NCBI GenBank assembly: GCA_021799035.1
Contig: JAJZBG010000009.1
Coordinates: forward strand, 1 to 64,000
DNA length: 64,000 nucleotides
Source of the DNA: Actinomycetes bacterium
Lineage (GTDB): Bacteria > Actinomycetota > Acidimicrobiia > Acidimicrobiales > Acidimicrobiaceae
Direction of reading: 5' to 3'
Positions 26,645 through 35,906 of the stretch are shown here, one piece after another (position 1 is the first letter of the stretch; every line of letters starts with the position of its first letter). The position numbers and the translations under genes are program-made. The notes under the pieces are model-generated. The model ran no database searches and had not been told where the DNA came from. It saw only the letters and a program-made list of their open reading frames with translations.

Positions 26645-27747
26645 TGGACCATAATGACGATGTCAACATCGATATGGGCGAGGAACCACTTTCGGACGAA
26701 CAGATCGAAGAGCTTTTGCGGGGGAAGTTTGACCCTGTGCAGTCCTTTGGAGCAGTTGCCCAGATTGCCGAATTGATAAGCGCCGCCAAAATGCCTGCTA
26801 CGAGCGCAGAGCTAGCTGGCGAAAATGACGTGGTGGCGATTTTCCGAGAAGCCAGCGGCCTAGGTTCGATAAGGAACATACGATACGATGCAAGACGCAA
26901 GGTGCACAGTGGGTTTCTCGCAGCAAAAGTAGTGGGAGTCCTCGCGGCAGCAACGGTCCTCACTGGGACTGCCGTAGCCGCATATCACGGCGAGCTTCCG
27001 GAAACGTTTCAAACAACCGTGTCAAGCGGGTTGGCACATGTTGGAATCTCGGTGCCCACCACACACAAGCCAGCTCCCCAAGCATCATCATCGCCCACTT
27101 CGCCTTCACCTGCCACTAACAAACTCCCGTTACCTACGAACCAAACAAAAACCTCTTTGCCGAGTAACGAAAACACCAGCACGACTCGAGCACAGCAGAA
27201 CAGCGCAGCAAACGGTGTCGGCAACGGCCAAATAAACGGATACGCCACCTATGGGTTGTGCATAGCCTACGGCAACTATCAAGGATCTGAAAATAGCGAT
27301 TCGTCCTCAACCAGTACGACGTCGGCTGGATCATCTGGTGGATCAGGCCAGATCGGTAACCCCAGCGCATCCCAGGCAAATGGGCCCATCGCCTTTTCGC
27401 AGCTGGAAGCTCTAGCTGCGCAAAATCATGAGACGGTTTCACAGCTCTGCGCCAATGCGATCGCTCCAAACGGCGAGAACACCACCAATACAAAGAACGC
27501 CCGGTCGAGCTCCGCGAAAGAGTTCCGCGATAACGGTCACGCCTACTACGGGTCGGCAAACGTTACTACCACCACGACCACTCAAGCCAGAAATAGTGGA
27601 GACTCATATCCCGGGTACAAGAGCTCGAATTCGACAAGCAGATCGAACACCGATTTCAGCGGAAATCCATTCGCAAACTTCTTCAAAAGGGGAGGGATAT
27701 ACGGCAATGGAGCTGACGGCTCCAGCTTAAGACACTGGAACCACTAG
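26644..27747 (+). CDS. membrane protein, probable anti-sigma factor with long low-complexity outer domain
   Basis: This 367-residue protein has an acidic cytoplasmic N-terminus of about 90 residues, containing the TSAELAGENDVVAIFREAS segment. I recall this pattern from proteins encoded beside actinobacterial ECF factors. One transmembrane helix follows at about 91-114, then a roughly 250-residue outer part rich in Ser, Thr, Asn and Gly. The classical zinc anti-sigma motif (HxxxCxxC) is absent. Three Cys in the outer part (around CIAYG and QLCANAI) could form disulfides. Cotranslation with the sigma factor supports the role, which is inferred. The low-complexity outer domain is unusual. Confidence 0.65.
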   Translation: MDHNDDVNIDMGEEPLSDEQIEELLRGKFDPVQSFGAVAQIAELISAAKMPATSAELAGENDVVAIFREASGLGSIRNIRYDARRKVHSGFLAAKVVGVLAAATVLTGTAVAAYHGELPETFQTTVSSGLAHVGISVPTTHKPAPQASSSPTSPSPATNKLPLPTNQTKTSLPSNENTSTTRAQQNSAANGVGNGQINGYATYGLCIAYGNYQGSENSDSSSTSTTSAGSSGGSGQIGNPSASQANGPIAFSQLEALAAQNHETVSQLCANAIAPNGENTTNTKNARSSSAKEFRDNGHAYYGSANVTTTTTTQARNSGDSYPGYKSSNSTSRSNTDFSGNPFANFFKRGGIYGNGADGSSLRHWNH

Positions 27748-27778
27748 CTAGTTTTTACGTTCCCCGACATACAGAAAA

Positions 27779-27817
27779 GGGCCGGATGGTCTTAACCCGC
27801 CAAAGACCGTCCGGCCC
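27779..27817. terminator. strong hairpin terminator between convergent genes
   Basis: Arms of 15 bases (27779-27793 and 27803-27817) pair with one G-U-type mismatch around a 9-base loop. On the plus strand the stem is followed by TTTCTCC, and on the minus strand by CTTTTCTG. It lies between the anti-sigma-like gene and prmC, which converge, so it probably stops transcription from both sides. Confidence 0.8.
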
Positions 27818-27845
27818 TTTCTCCTTGCTTGGCCTAAACGATCGA

Positions 27846-28661
27846 TCAATAGACAAGCTGCGCAAATCTGGCCCGACCTGCCAAGTCTCTATGTATGACA
27901 GCCCGAGAAAAACCATGCTGTCCAGCCAGCTCCCTCACGCGATCTCCGTGGGTCTCATCTATTTCCAGGAGCAGCTCTGCTCCTCTTCTTGTGAGCCAGC
28001 TCGGTGACTCTTTAATGAGCCTTCTTATAACCGAAAGGCCATCTTCACCACCAAAGAGAGCCTCGTGCGGCTCGTAATCAGTGACCCTGGGTTCAAGCTG
28101 TGTTGAAGAAGGGAGGTAGGGGGGATTGGAAACTATCATGTCAAACGCCCCAAGTCCCCCAACAGCTTCAAACAGATCTGACTGCATCATCACCAACTCA
28201 CTTAGAAGTTTCGACTTATGCAGAGCCATATTCTCTCTGGCGAGTTCAAGTGCAGCAGGAGAAAGCTCCGTGGCCACTATGTGAAGTCCGTGCACCTCGC
28301 TTGCCAGGGCTAGAGCAATGGCCCCAGTCCCTGTTCCAATCTCTAGAACCCTCTTCATCCAGTTGTTGATTGCCAACTCAGCTTCTACCAGATCCACCAG
28401 CTGTTCTGTCTCGGGTCTCGGAATTAGTGCCCGCGCGTCGCAGCCAAGCTCAAGCGAACGAAAACTCCAGTGACCAAATATGTACTGGATGGGCTCGCCC
28501 GATAGGTAACGCTGGGCCATCTTCAAGGCAAGGCTTTCGGCATCAGCCCCTGACGACTTTGAAAAAGCCTCGTCGAGAATCCACTTTGCCAGTTGTCGCC
28601 TTCCCAGTTGCCCGGAAATCCTCTCGAGAAGCTCCCATTCGGCAATCGGGCCGGCGCACAT
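27846..28661 (-). CDS. prmC: release factor glutamine methyltransferase
   Basis: This 271-residue SAM-dependent enzyme methylates the Gln of the GGQ motif of peptide release factors. EIGTGTG (107-113) binds SAM and NPPY (179-182) is the catalytic glutamine-binding motif. The N-terminal helical domain that contacts the release factor is present. Its ATG overlaps the stop of prfA by one base, so enzyme and substrate are co-translated, the usual arrangement. It is the last gene of the argS-to-prmC run. Confidence 0.93.
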   Translation of the reverse strand: MCAGPIAEWELLERISGQLGRRQLAKWILDEAFSKSSGADAESLALKMAQRYLSGEPIQYIFGHWSFRSLELGCDARALIPRPETEQLVDLVEAELAINNWMKRVLEIGTGTGAIALALASEVHGLHIVATELSPAALELARENMALHKSKLLSELVMMQSDLFEAVGGLGAFDMIVSNPPYLPSSTQLEPRVTDYEPHEALFGGEDGLSVIRRLIKESPSWLTRRGAELLLEIDETHGDRVRELAGQHGFSRAVIHRDLAGRARFAQLVY

Positions 28662-29728
28662 CAGACCTCTTGACCTTCGAGCTGTCTCGTCCTCTCGTCG
28701 AGGAGGAGGGCCTCTGTCAGTTCCTCCAGTTCACCCATCAGAATTCGATCCAGGCGGTACAATGTGAGCCCGATTCTGTGATCCGTGACGCGATTCTCCT
28801 TGAAGTTGTATGTCCTTATCTTTTCCGACCGGCCTCCACCGCCAATCTGCGACTTTCTTGCCTGAGAAAGCTCGGCAGACTGTTTCTCCTGCTCCATCTT
28901 CAACAACCGAGCACGCAGCACTTGAAGCGCCTTCGCCCGGTTCTGAATCTGGCTCTTCTCGTCCTGCATTGCCACTACCAATCCGGTCGGAATGTGGGTT
29001 ACTCTCACCGCAGAGTCAGTGGTATTGACCGACTGCCCACCTGGCCCAGTAGAGCGGTAGACATCTATCTTCAAATCGTTTGGATCGATTTGGACATCAA
29101 CCTCTTCTGCTTCCGGAAGTATTGTGACAGTTGCCGACGATGTGTGGATCCTGCCCTGAGATTCGGTTACAGGCACGCGCTGAACTCGATGAGGCCCACC
29201 CTCGTGCTTCAACTTTCTCCAAGCTTCCTCTCCCTTCACTATGAAGGTGACGTCGCTGTAACCTCCACGTTCGGATATGTCTGCTCCAAGGAGTTCCCAC
29301 TTCCAGCCTTGACGATCGGCGTAACGAACGTACATGTCGAAAAGATCCTTGGCAAAGAGATTGGCCTCCTCGCCACCCTCGGCGCCACGAATCTCTACAA
29401 TGACGTTCCTGCCATCGTTTTCGTCCTTGGGCAAGAGGGAGATCTCAAGACTCCTTCTCAGCTCCCCCAGCTTCTCTTCGGCCTCGCCCAACTCGTCCCA
29501 GAGAAGATCACGATCTTCACCGGTTGATTCAGCAATCATCTCTTTGAGAGTGTCTACATCACTCTGCCCTGTTTGAAAAGCCCTAAACGCTGTCACGATT
29601 GCCTCAAGCTCCTTGTGCTTGCGACTCACGTCACGCATTCGGCGCTGATCGGAGTAGATCGATGGATCAGCCAGCTCTTTGGACACCGATTCATATTCTT
29701 TTGTAATTTCAGAGAGTCGCTCAAACAT
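28661..29728 (-). CDS. prfA: peptide chain release factor 1
   Basis: This 355-residue factor terminates translation at UAA and UAG. The stop-codon recognition tripeptide PVT is at 186-188 and the catalytic GGQ at 230-232 (TGPGGQSVNTT). Length and the coiled N-terminal domain are typical. It lies between the unknown 403-residue gene and prmC on the minus strand, with a 17-base gap upstream. Confidence 0.95.
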   Translation of the reverse strand: MFERLSEITKEYESVSKELADPSIYSDQRRMRDVSRKHKELEAIVTAFRAFQTGQSDVDTLKEMIAESTGEDRDLLWDELGEAEEKLGELRRSLEISLLPKDENDGRNVIVEIRGAEGGEEANLFAKDLFDMYVRYADRQGWKWELLGADISERGGYSDVTFIVKGEEAWRKLKHEGGPHRVQRVPVTESQGRIHTSSATVTILPEAEEVDVQIDPNDLKIDVYRSTGPGGQSVNTTDSAVRVTHIPTGLVVAMQDEKSQIQNRAKALQVLRARLLKMEQEKQSAELSQARKSQIGGGGRSEKIRTYNFKENRVTDHRIGLTLYRLDRILMGELEELTEALLLDERTRQLEGQEV

Positions 29729-29745
29729 AGTTCGCTGACCGCCAC

Positions 29746-30957
29746 CTAGTCACGGATAATCATCTTCCACGTCGGCAAAAGCGTGGCACTTCTGATGCCA
29801 AAGCTTGCCAAATCTACCAAACGCTCGATTGGTACAATTTTATTTCGCTCTTCCAAAACAAGGATTGATCCGCCTGTCTGCCTTCCTGCCGCCCTTGCAG
29901 CATGCAGTACTTCATACAGCTTTGCAACCACTCCCAGATCTAAAGATGCGGCGATTCCTACTACCGATTCAGCACCATCAGCATCGACACCAATGCCAAA
30001 GGAGATGCCGTCCTCCTCGAAACTGGGATCAAATCCCTGGTACATCGATGAGTCCTCATCATTGGGCTCCGAGCTCGCCTTGAGCGACCATAGTCCGCTG
30101 TTAGGCCAGCTGCCTGTCCTTACCAGCTCAACAGGCACAAGACCCTCCACTCCGATCAAGGCTGGGTTGTCTTGTATGGCCAATCTCATCCACCTCGCCA
30201 TCGAAAGCTTTGCCAACGGATGAAATTGGGATGATCCCAAGCGATAACGATTTACAACCTCTATCGTCTCGTGAAGTTGATCAGCTTGGCTCTTGGACTC
30301 TGAAAGCCAGCTCTTTGCCATTCGATCGTTTCTTCCCACTCCAATCTCCAGCCCAAGGCGGCCGTCAACAATCTTTGAACGTGCCACTTCCAGGCCGAGA
30401 TGAGTCGCTACCATCCTTTCTTTGATGAACAGCGCCTCACACCCGCATCCGAGGACCAGTTCGACTAGCTCTTCAGCTCCATCCTGATTCAAAAATTCCG
30501 ATCTGGCAGACTCCTCCTGAACCACGAGCTGTAGGTTTGAGCCTGGCGTCACTTGAGAAAGTTGGTTATCCGCTGGAGAAAACACCTCAACGGGAATGCC
30601 AAAGCCCTGTCGCTGAAGGCTCAGAACACGAAAAACTTCTGTTGCCGCCGACGAGGTTGTGCCCGGAAGCGCAACATGTGGAAGGTACAACACCAGAGAC
30701 TCAGCCTGTCTCTTCAGCGCAAAAGCAAGATGGGCACCTATGTCTGCTGTCGGCAAAGTGCTGACGAAGACATGGGCTATCCCCTTGGCCACGGACCCAA
30801 CGAATGTCGGAAACTCCGAAATCTCGAGAGTCGAACCCTGGATGTCTGAATCAAATTTTGAAATACATGAACGAAGGGCCCCCGACAACAGGGAGCCCTT
30901 CTCGGATCCATTCATTTGCGGCACTACAGCTTCCAAACTCGAAAAGGCTCTTGGCAA
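29746..30957 (-). CDS. unknown 403-residue protein within the rpmE-prfA operon
   Basis: I do not recognise a family. The protein is soluble-looking with no signal peptide or membrane helix. An N-terminal half contains alternating strands and helices (AHVFVSTLPTADIGAHLAFAL, AESLVLYLPHVALPG). A central block (GCGCEALFIKERMVATHLGLEVAR, then GRLGLEIGVGRNDRMA) is followed by a helical HPLAKLSMARWMRLAI segment. The C-terminal third (FGIGVDADGAESVVGIAASL) has a repeated-strand look. It starts 11 bases after rpmE ends and stops 17 bases before prfA starts, so it is co-transcribed with translation genes. A role in termination, ribosome rescue or tRNA handling is only an inference from position. Confidence 0.75.
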   Translation of the reverse strand: MPRAFSSLEAVVPQMNGSEKGSLLSGALRSCISKFDSDIQGSTLEISEFPTFVGSVAKGIAHVFVSTLPTADIGAHLAFALKRQAESLVLYLPHVALPGTTSSAATEVFRVLSLQRQGFGIPVEVFSPADNQLSQVTPGSNLQLVVQEESARSEFLNQDGAEELVELVLGCGCEALFIKERMVATHLGLEVARSKIVDGRLGLEIGVGRNDRMAKSWLSESKSQADQLHETIEVVNRYRLGSSQFHPLAKLSMARWMRLAIQDNPALIGVEGLVPVELVRTGSWPNSGLWSLKASSEPNDEDSSMYQGFDPSFEEDGISFGIGVDADGAESVVGIAASLDLGVVAKLYEVLHAARAAGRQTGGSILVLEERNKIVPIERLVDLASFGIRSATLLPTWKMIIRD

Positions 30958-30968
30958 TAGCCAGCCAG

Positions 30969-31184
30969 CTATCTCTTCGAAGCCCTTCTGTCTCCATAAC
31001 GACGCTGGAAGCGCTCAACACGGCCTCCGGTGTCAACAAGCTTCTGCTTTCCCGTATAGAAGGGATGGCACTCGCTGCAAAGCTCGACGTGCAACTCAGA
31101 CTTTGTCGACTTGGTCACAAAAGTGTTCCCGCAAGAACAGTGCACAGTTGCAACGCCATATTTAGGGTGAATATCAGACTTCAT
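30969..31184 (-). CDS. rpmE: 50S ribosomal protein L31, zinc-containing type
   Basis: This 71-residue protein has the zinc ligands Cys16, Cys18, Cys36 and Cys39 and the [20 protein letters not shown] core of bacterial L31. The four-Cys form is the one produced under zinc-replete conditions in organisms with two versions. It follows rho with a 70-base gap, the standard actinobacterial order. Confidence 0.96.
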   Translation of the reverse strand: MKSDIHPKYGVATVHCSCGNTFVTKSTKSELHVELCSECHPFYTGKQKLVDTGGRVERFQRRYGDRRASKR

Positions 31185-31254
31185 AGCTTTACCATCCTAG
31201 CAACCCTCGACTTGGCTGGCCTCGGCACAGACAAGTTTCAACGGATTCGTAATT

Positions 31255-33006
31255 TTAGTTGTTCGGAACCTGCGATTTTGCAATCTCCTGCAAAAACTCA
31301 GCATTGGACTTGGTGGATCGAATTTTGTCAATTAGAAGCTCCAAACCCGGCGCCGAGTTGCCATCGCTGCTCAGAGCGTTCAGAACCCTTCTCAACTTCC
31401 ACACCTGCGCCAGCTGATCCTTGTCGAACAGCAGCTCTTCATGCCTTGTCGAGGAAGAATTGACATCGATCGCGGGATACAACCGGCGCTCAGCAAGACG
31501 GCGATCAAGCCGAAGCTCCATGTTTCCTGTTCCCTTGAATTCCTCGAAGATCACCTCATCCATCCGAGATCCAGTTTCAACGAGCGCAGTTGCAAGAATT
31601 GTGAGCGAGCCCCCCTCTTCAACATTTCTTGCCGCTCCAAAGAATTTCTTCGGGGGGTAAAGGGCACCTGAATCCACACCACCGGACATGATCCTTCCTG
31701 AGGCAGGCTGCGCCAGGTTATAAGCCCTTGCGAGCCGCGTGATGCCGTCCAGAATGATTACGACATCCCTGCCCAGCTCGACCAGACGCTTGGCCCGCTC
31801 AAGCGCGAGCTCAGATACTGCGGTGTGCTCTTCAGCAGGCCTGTCAAACGTTGAAGCCACCACCTCGCCCTTCACAGAGCGCCTCATGTCAGTGACCTCT
31901 TCAGGACGTTCGTCGACAAGAAGCACCATTAGGAAGACTTCTGGGTTGTTCGTCTCAATGCAGTGAGCGATGTGCTTCATGACGGTCGTCTTTCCTGCCT
32001 TTGGAGGAGAAACGATGAGACCTCTCTGGCCCTTTCCAATGGGAGATACCAGGTCGACTATTCGAGCTGTCACATTCGCAGGGTCCCTCGGCGTCTCCAA
32101 TACAAGCTTTAGGTCAGGAAAGAGCGGCGTCAGCTCTTCAAACCTTGGTCGCACTTTCGCCGTCTCTGGATCGTTGCCGTTGACCTGGTCGACACGAACC
32201 AGCGCTGGGTACTTCTCGTTTGCATTTGCAGCGCGTGCCCCTCCCTGCACATGATCACCCTTGCGCAACCCGTATTTTCGAACAACGGATATTGCAACGT
32301 AGACATCTTTGGGACTTGGCAAGTAACTACCCGACCTAAGAAAGCCGAACCCCTCCTCCCTCAGATCAAGGACTCCATCAACATCTGCCAGCTCAACTGG
32401 GGCAGCCGGCTCAGCGGACGTCTCCCGCTCTCTGTCTCCGCGGTCCCTCCCTCTTCGCCGTCGGCTCCTCCTTGAGGTCCCTTCGGCGGTCTCGACAGCG
32501 ACCTTGCGAGCCTCAACTGGCTCTTCAGCTGGAGCCTTTTCCACTTCTTCTATCGTCTTGACCGCGAACTCCTGGTCTATCAGCTCATCTGTCGATAGAG
32601 CCTCGGCGTGACCATTTGACCCATTGCGAGTAACAGCGGCGCGTCGCTTCGACATTGTCGAACTTGTTACGACGATTGGGGGTGGCACAGCTATCTCCGG
32701 TGAAGCCAGCGTTGCCGGCTCCTCCCCCTTGGAAGCCTCTGCCCTTACCTCCCCGGCACTCGAAGCCACAGCCTCTTTCTCTGGCTGCGCAGCCTTCCTG
32801 CTCCTTGTGCTACGCGCCTTTGTCTCCACTGCCGCTGATTGTACAACCGGGGTCGTCACCCCAGCAGCTAGAAGGATTAGATCAATCAGATCAGACTTCT
32901 TTGTCCTCGATGTTGTCTTGATCTGCATTGCTCCAGCTATCTGAGATAGCTCGTTTCTATCTTTCTTCTCAAGAACCGAGCGCTCTAGCTGAGACTCAGT
33001 GCTCAT
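31255..33006 (-). CDS. rho: transcription termination factor Rho
   Basis: This 583-residue hexameric RNA helicase ends untranslated transcripts. An N-terminal SAP-like domain (about 1-50) is followed by a 150-residue low-complexity, charged insert ending in an Arg-rich patch, typical of actinobacterial Rho. The cold-shock RNA-binding domain has GFGFLRSG. The ATPase Walker A PPKAGKT is at 334-340, followed by [10 protein letters not shown] and the [22 protein letters not shown]-loop region. ATG 33006 has GGAAGAGG upstream; a TTG five codons earlier is less likely. Confidence 0.96.
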   Translation of the reverse strand: MSTESQLERSVLEKKDRNELSQIAGAMQIKTTSRTKKSDLIDLILLAAGVTTPVVQSAAVETKARSTRSRKAAQPEKEAVASSAGEVRAEASKGEEPATLASPEIAVPPPIVVTSSTMSKRRAAVTRNGSNGHAEALSTDELIDQEFAVKTIEEVEKAPAEEPVEARKVAVETAEGTSRRSRRRRGRDRGDRERETSAEPAAPVELADVDGVLDLREEGFGFLRSGSYLPSPKDVYVAISVVRKYGLRKGDHVQGGARAANANEKYPALVRVDQVNGNDPETAKVRPRFEELTPLFPDLKLVLETPRDPANVTARIVDLVSPIGKGQRGLIVSPPKAGKTTVMKHIAHCIETNNPEVFLMVLLVDERPEEVTDMRRSVKGEVVASTFDRPAEEHTAVSELALERAKRLVELGRDVVIILDGITRLARAYNLAQPASGRIMSGGVDSGALYPPKKFFGAARNVEEGGSLTILATALVETGSRMDEVIFEEFKGTGNMELRLDRRLAERRLYPAIDVNSSSTRHEELLFDKDQLAQVWKLRRVLNALSSDGNSAPGLELLIDKIRSTKSNAEFLQEIAKSQVPNN

Positions 33007-33369
33007 CTGCACCTCTTCCAATTCATAGTCAATTCAAATTTCTTCAACGTTGCTCCATGTAGCCCGCCACGGCTAAACCACCTTATGAATTCGCGTGATT
33101 TCGTGGTTTCTCAGATACTTTGCCTCTAATGAGCCTTTTCCCCGGGATGGAGCTGATAAGTCATTGGTAGCCAGCAATTCTGCTACTCGTGCGTTACCTA
33201 GTTTTTAGCACAACGAGGCCGCCTACTCAAATCCAACTGGCATCGTTGAACAGATTGCGCTGGAAAAGAGGTTTCGCCGGAATACCCGCGACATAGGTCT
33301 GAGCCCTCCAGGCCCAAGTGCTTTATCTATACTTTAGCAGCCTGCCGACAATATTCGACAGTTGGCGAT
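33007..33369 (-). promoter_or_regulatory. 363-base region upstream of rho with promoter candidate
   Basis: This stretch holds no gene. On the minus strand a TTGTCG element (33346-33351) and a TAGATA element (33324-33329) are 16 bases apart, just after the thrC stop. They would produce a leader of over 300 bases in front of rho. Rho is autoregulated through its leader in several bacteria, so a long leader is plausible. In mycobacteria thrB occupies this position. Confidence 0.35.
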
Positions 33370-34446
33370 CTAAATGCCAAGCTCCTTGGCTATGGCATCA
33401 TAGGTGGCATCCACCGCATCTGGCACAGATATTTGCGAGATCGCCGCATCTGGATCTTTTAGTCCGTGACCTGTCAGCACACAGACCACAGTTGAGCCTG
33501 GTGGTACTGATGTCTTAAGAAGCCCTGCCACAGAAGCTGCCGAGGCCGGCTCACAGAATACTGACTCCTTGGCTGCCAGAAACCGGTAAGCTTCCAAGAT
33601 CTCATTGTCAGTCACCGACGAAATTACGCCTCCCGACTCTTCTTTGGCTTTGACTGCACTTTCCCAGGAAGCGGGATTCCCGATGCGGATTGCGGTGGCA
33701 ATAGTCTCAGGATGCTCTACCACGTGCCCCAAAACTATCGGCGCGGCTCCCGCCGCCTGAAATCCCATCATCTTCGGCAATGAGGAGGAGATTCCATCTC
33801 GAAAGTACTCCTTGTAGCCTTTCCAGTACGCTGTGATGTTGCCAGCATTTCCGACCGGAATGAAGTGGTAGTCCGGAACCCTGCCCAAAGTATCTATGAT
33901 CTCGAAGGCACCTGTCTTTTGACCCTCGATCCTATAGGGATTTATGGAGTTCACCACGGTCACTTTTTCGGAGTTGTCTCCCAGCTCACGGACAATCTGG
34001 AGTGCCTGATCGAAATTGCCCTTGATCTGAAGCACTTTTGCCCCATATATGAGCGCCTGAGCAAGCTTGCCAAGGGCTATGTATCCCTCGGGTATTAGCA
34101 CCACGCACGTCATTCCAGCCTTTGCCGCATAGGCTGCCGCCGAAGCTGAAGTGTTGCCGGTTGACGCGCACACAACAGTCTGGCTTCCTTCTTCAGCCGC
34201 TTTTGAGATCGCAAGAGTCATTCCTCTGTCCTTGAACGATCCAGTAGGATTCGCCCCCTCGTATTTGAGGTAGACGTCTGCAGATTTAATGCTCGAAAGC
34301 TCTCGCGCGTGGATTAGGGGAGTCCTGCCCTCACCGAGGGTGATTACTGGAGTCTTGTCAGTAATGGGCAAGAAGCTGCGATACTCCTCCACAACTCCGT
34401 GCCAAAGCATGCGTTCACGGCTGGGCCCGATCATCTCGTGTACCAT
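33370..34446 (-). CDS. thrC: threonine synthase
   Basis: This 358-residue PLP enzyme converts O-phosphohomoserine to threonine. The Schiff-base Lys72 lies in TGSFKDRG, the phosphate-binding loop is in STGNTSAS, and the substrate entry segment is [10 protein letters not shown]. It is the short form found in actinobacteria. It follows hom on the minus strand with a 50-base gap. The kinase that supplies its substrate is not next to it. Confidence 0.94.
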   Translation of the reverse strand: MVHEMIGPSRERMLWHGVVEEYRSFLPITDKTPVITLGEGRTPLIHARELSSIKSADVYLKYEGANPTGSFKDRGMTLAISKAAEEGSQTVVCASTGNTSASAAAYAAKAGMTCVVLIPEGYIALGKLAQALIYGAKVLQIKGNFDQALQIVRELGDNSEKVTVVNSINPYRIEGQKTGAFEIIDTLGRVPDYHFIPVGNAGNITAYWKGYKEYFRDGISSSLPKMMGFQAAGAAPIVLGHVVEHPETIATAIRIGNPASWESAVKAKEESGGVISSVTDNEILEAYRFLAAKESVFCEPASAASVAGLLKTSVPPGSTVVCVLTGHGLKDPDAAISQISVPDAVDATYDAIAKELGI

Positions 34447-34496
34447 CTTTTAAGACCTCATCGTTAATTCGCCCAAGTTGTCACTGAGCTTGCTTG

Positions 34497-35798
34497 TCAA
34501 CTTCCTAGCACTCTTATAAATCCGACCAGTCGCTTCACGGCTTCAAGGTTCCTCACCTCAGCCAAAGTCCTCTGGACTGCCCGCTCTTTCGCCAAGTGGG
34601 TAATGAATATTAGCCTCGCTTCACTGCCAAGACCAACCTGCTCCATTGACATTATCGAGACACCATTTTCGCCAAACACCGTGGCAACCTGCGCAAGAAC
34701 GCCAGGCCGATCAAGAACGTCAATGGCGATATAAAATTGGTAATCCAGTTCGTCAATTGGCAGGATCCTTGCAACCGGGCGAGCCACATGACGCTCCATC
34801 GAGCCATAGCGAAGGTTGTGGGCAGCATCTATGATGTCGCCGAGCACCGCAGAGGCTGTTGGCAACCCTCCTGCACCTCGGCCGTAGAACATCAGCTCCC
34901 CCACGGAGTCGCCCTCGACAAAGACGGCGTTGAACGCGTCCCTTACCGAAGCGAGCGGATGAGTTACGGGAACCATGGCTGGGTGAACCCTCACGGAAAT
35001 GCTTCCTTCCGCCCCAGGTGAACCCTCGATCCACTCGCATATCGCTAGAAGCTTAAGGGTGTATCCATGCCGCTTTGCGAACTCAAAATCATCCAGGGTT
35101 ACTGATGTGATCCCCTCGTGAAAAACATCGCCAAGCTGAACCTGGCGGCCAAAGGCAATCGAAGCTAGTATCGCCGCCTTTGCGCCGGCGTCAATTCCCT
35201 CCACATCAGCACTGGGATCTGTCTCGGCATAGCCAAGCTCCTGTGCCTTTTTCAAGGCATCGCCATACCCTAACCCATCCTCAGACATCTTGGAAAGGAT
35301 GAAATTGGTGGTGCCGTTCACGATGCCTGTCACTCGCCGAACGCGCTCGGCAGCGAGAGAGACCTTCAGTGACCTGATCAGCGGTATGCCGCCAGCGACC
35401 GCAGCCTCATAGAAGACGTCACGCCCCTGGCTTCTGGCCAGCACCGAAATCTCCTCGCCAAACTCGGAAAGCAAAGCCTTGTTCGCCGTCACTACAGACT
35501 TCTTGGAACGCAATGCCTCCTCAATGAGTGCCTTGGCAGGATCATGGCCTCCAATGACCTCGACGACAATGTCTATAGACGGATCCGCCACGACTGAAAA
35601 GGCGTCGTCTGTCAGCAACTCCCTTGGAATCCAGGATGGACGATGCGCCGAGAGATCCGAAACGGCGATTGCAGCTATCTCCAGGACTTCGCCGGTCTGT
35701 GCCTCAATTAGGTTCTGGTCGCCAAGAATTATCTTGACCAGGGCGGCTCCCACGTTGCCGCATCCCAATATTCCCAAACGAACCGGTATTGAACTCAC
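34497..35798 (-). CDS. hom: homoserine dehydrogenase
   Basis: This 433-residue enzyme reduces aspartate semialdehyde to homoserine. It has an N-terminal NAD(P) motif LGILGCGNVG, the catalytic domain with NGTTNFILSKM and YAETDPSADVEGIDA, and a C-terminal ACT domain (FYIAIDVLDRPGVLAQVATVF) for threonine feedback. The frame starts at GTG 35798, but the ribosome site GGAGGGG is only about two bases away, so the exact start is unsure. It lies between lysA and thrC. Confidence 0.94.
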   Translation of the reverse strand: MSSIPVRLGILGCGNVGAALVKIILGDQNLIEAQTGEVLEIAAIAVSDLSAHRPSWIPRELLTDDAFSVVADPSIDIVVEVIGGHDPAKALIEEALRSKKSVVTANKALLSEFGEEISVLARSQGRDVFYEAAVAGGIPLIRSLKVSLAAERVRRVTGIVNGTTNFILSKMSEDGLGYGDALKKAQELGYAETDPSADVEGIDAGAKAAILASIAFGRQVQLGDVFHEGITSVTLDDFEFAKRHGYTLKLLAICEWIEGSPGAEGSISVRVHPAMVPVTHPLASVRDAFNAVFVEGDSVGELMFYGRGAGGLPTASAVLGDIIDAAHNLRYGSMERHVARPVARILPIDELDYQFYIAIDVLDRPGVLAQVATVFGENGVSIMSMEQVGLGSEARLIFITHLAKERAVQRTLAEVRNLEAVKRLVGFIRVLGS

Positions 35799-35906
35799 CC
35801 CTCCAACTTAGCGGATTCCTGCACTGCAGGCCCTTACGTTATAGTGCTGTCGCTTATCATCGGAGGCATCTCACCTTCAGACATGACTCGACTGTCAAGC
35901 TGCTAC

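Noticed and set aside
28370-29527. Plus-strand open frame of 385 codons
   Set aside because: It is antisense to prfA and prmC, whose motifs are complete, and its translation is low in structure and rich in Leu/Arg/Ser.
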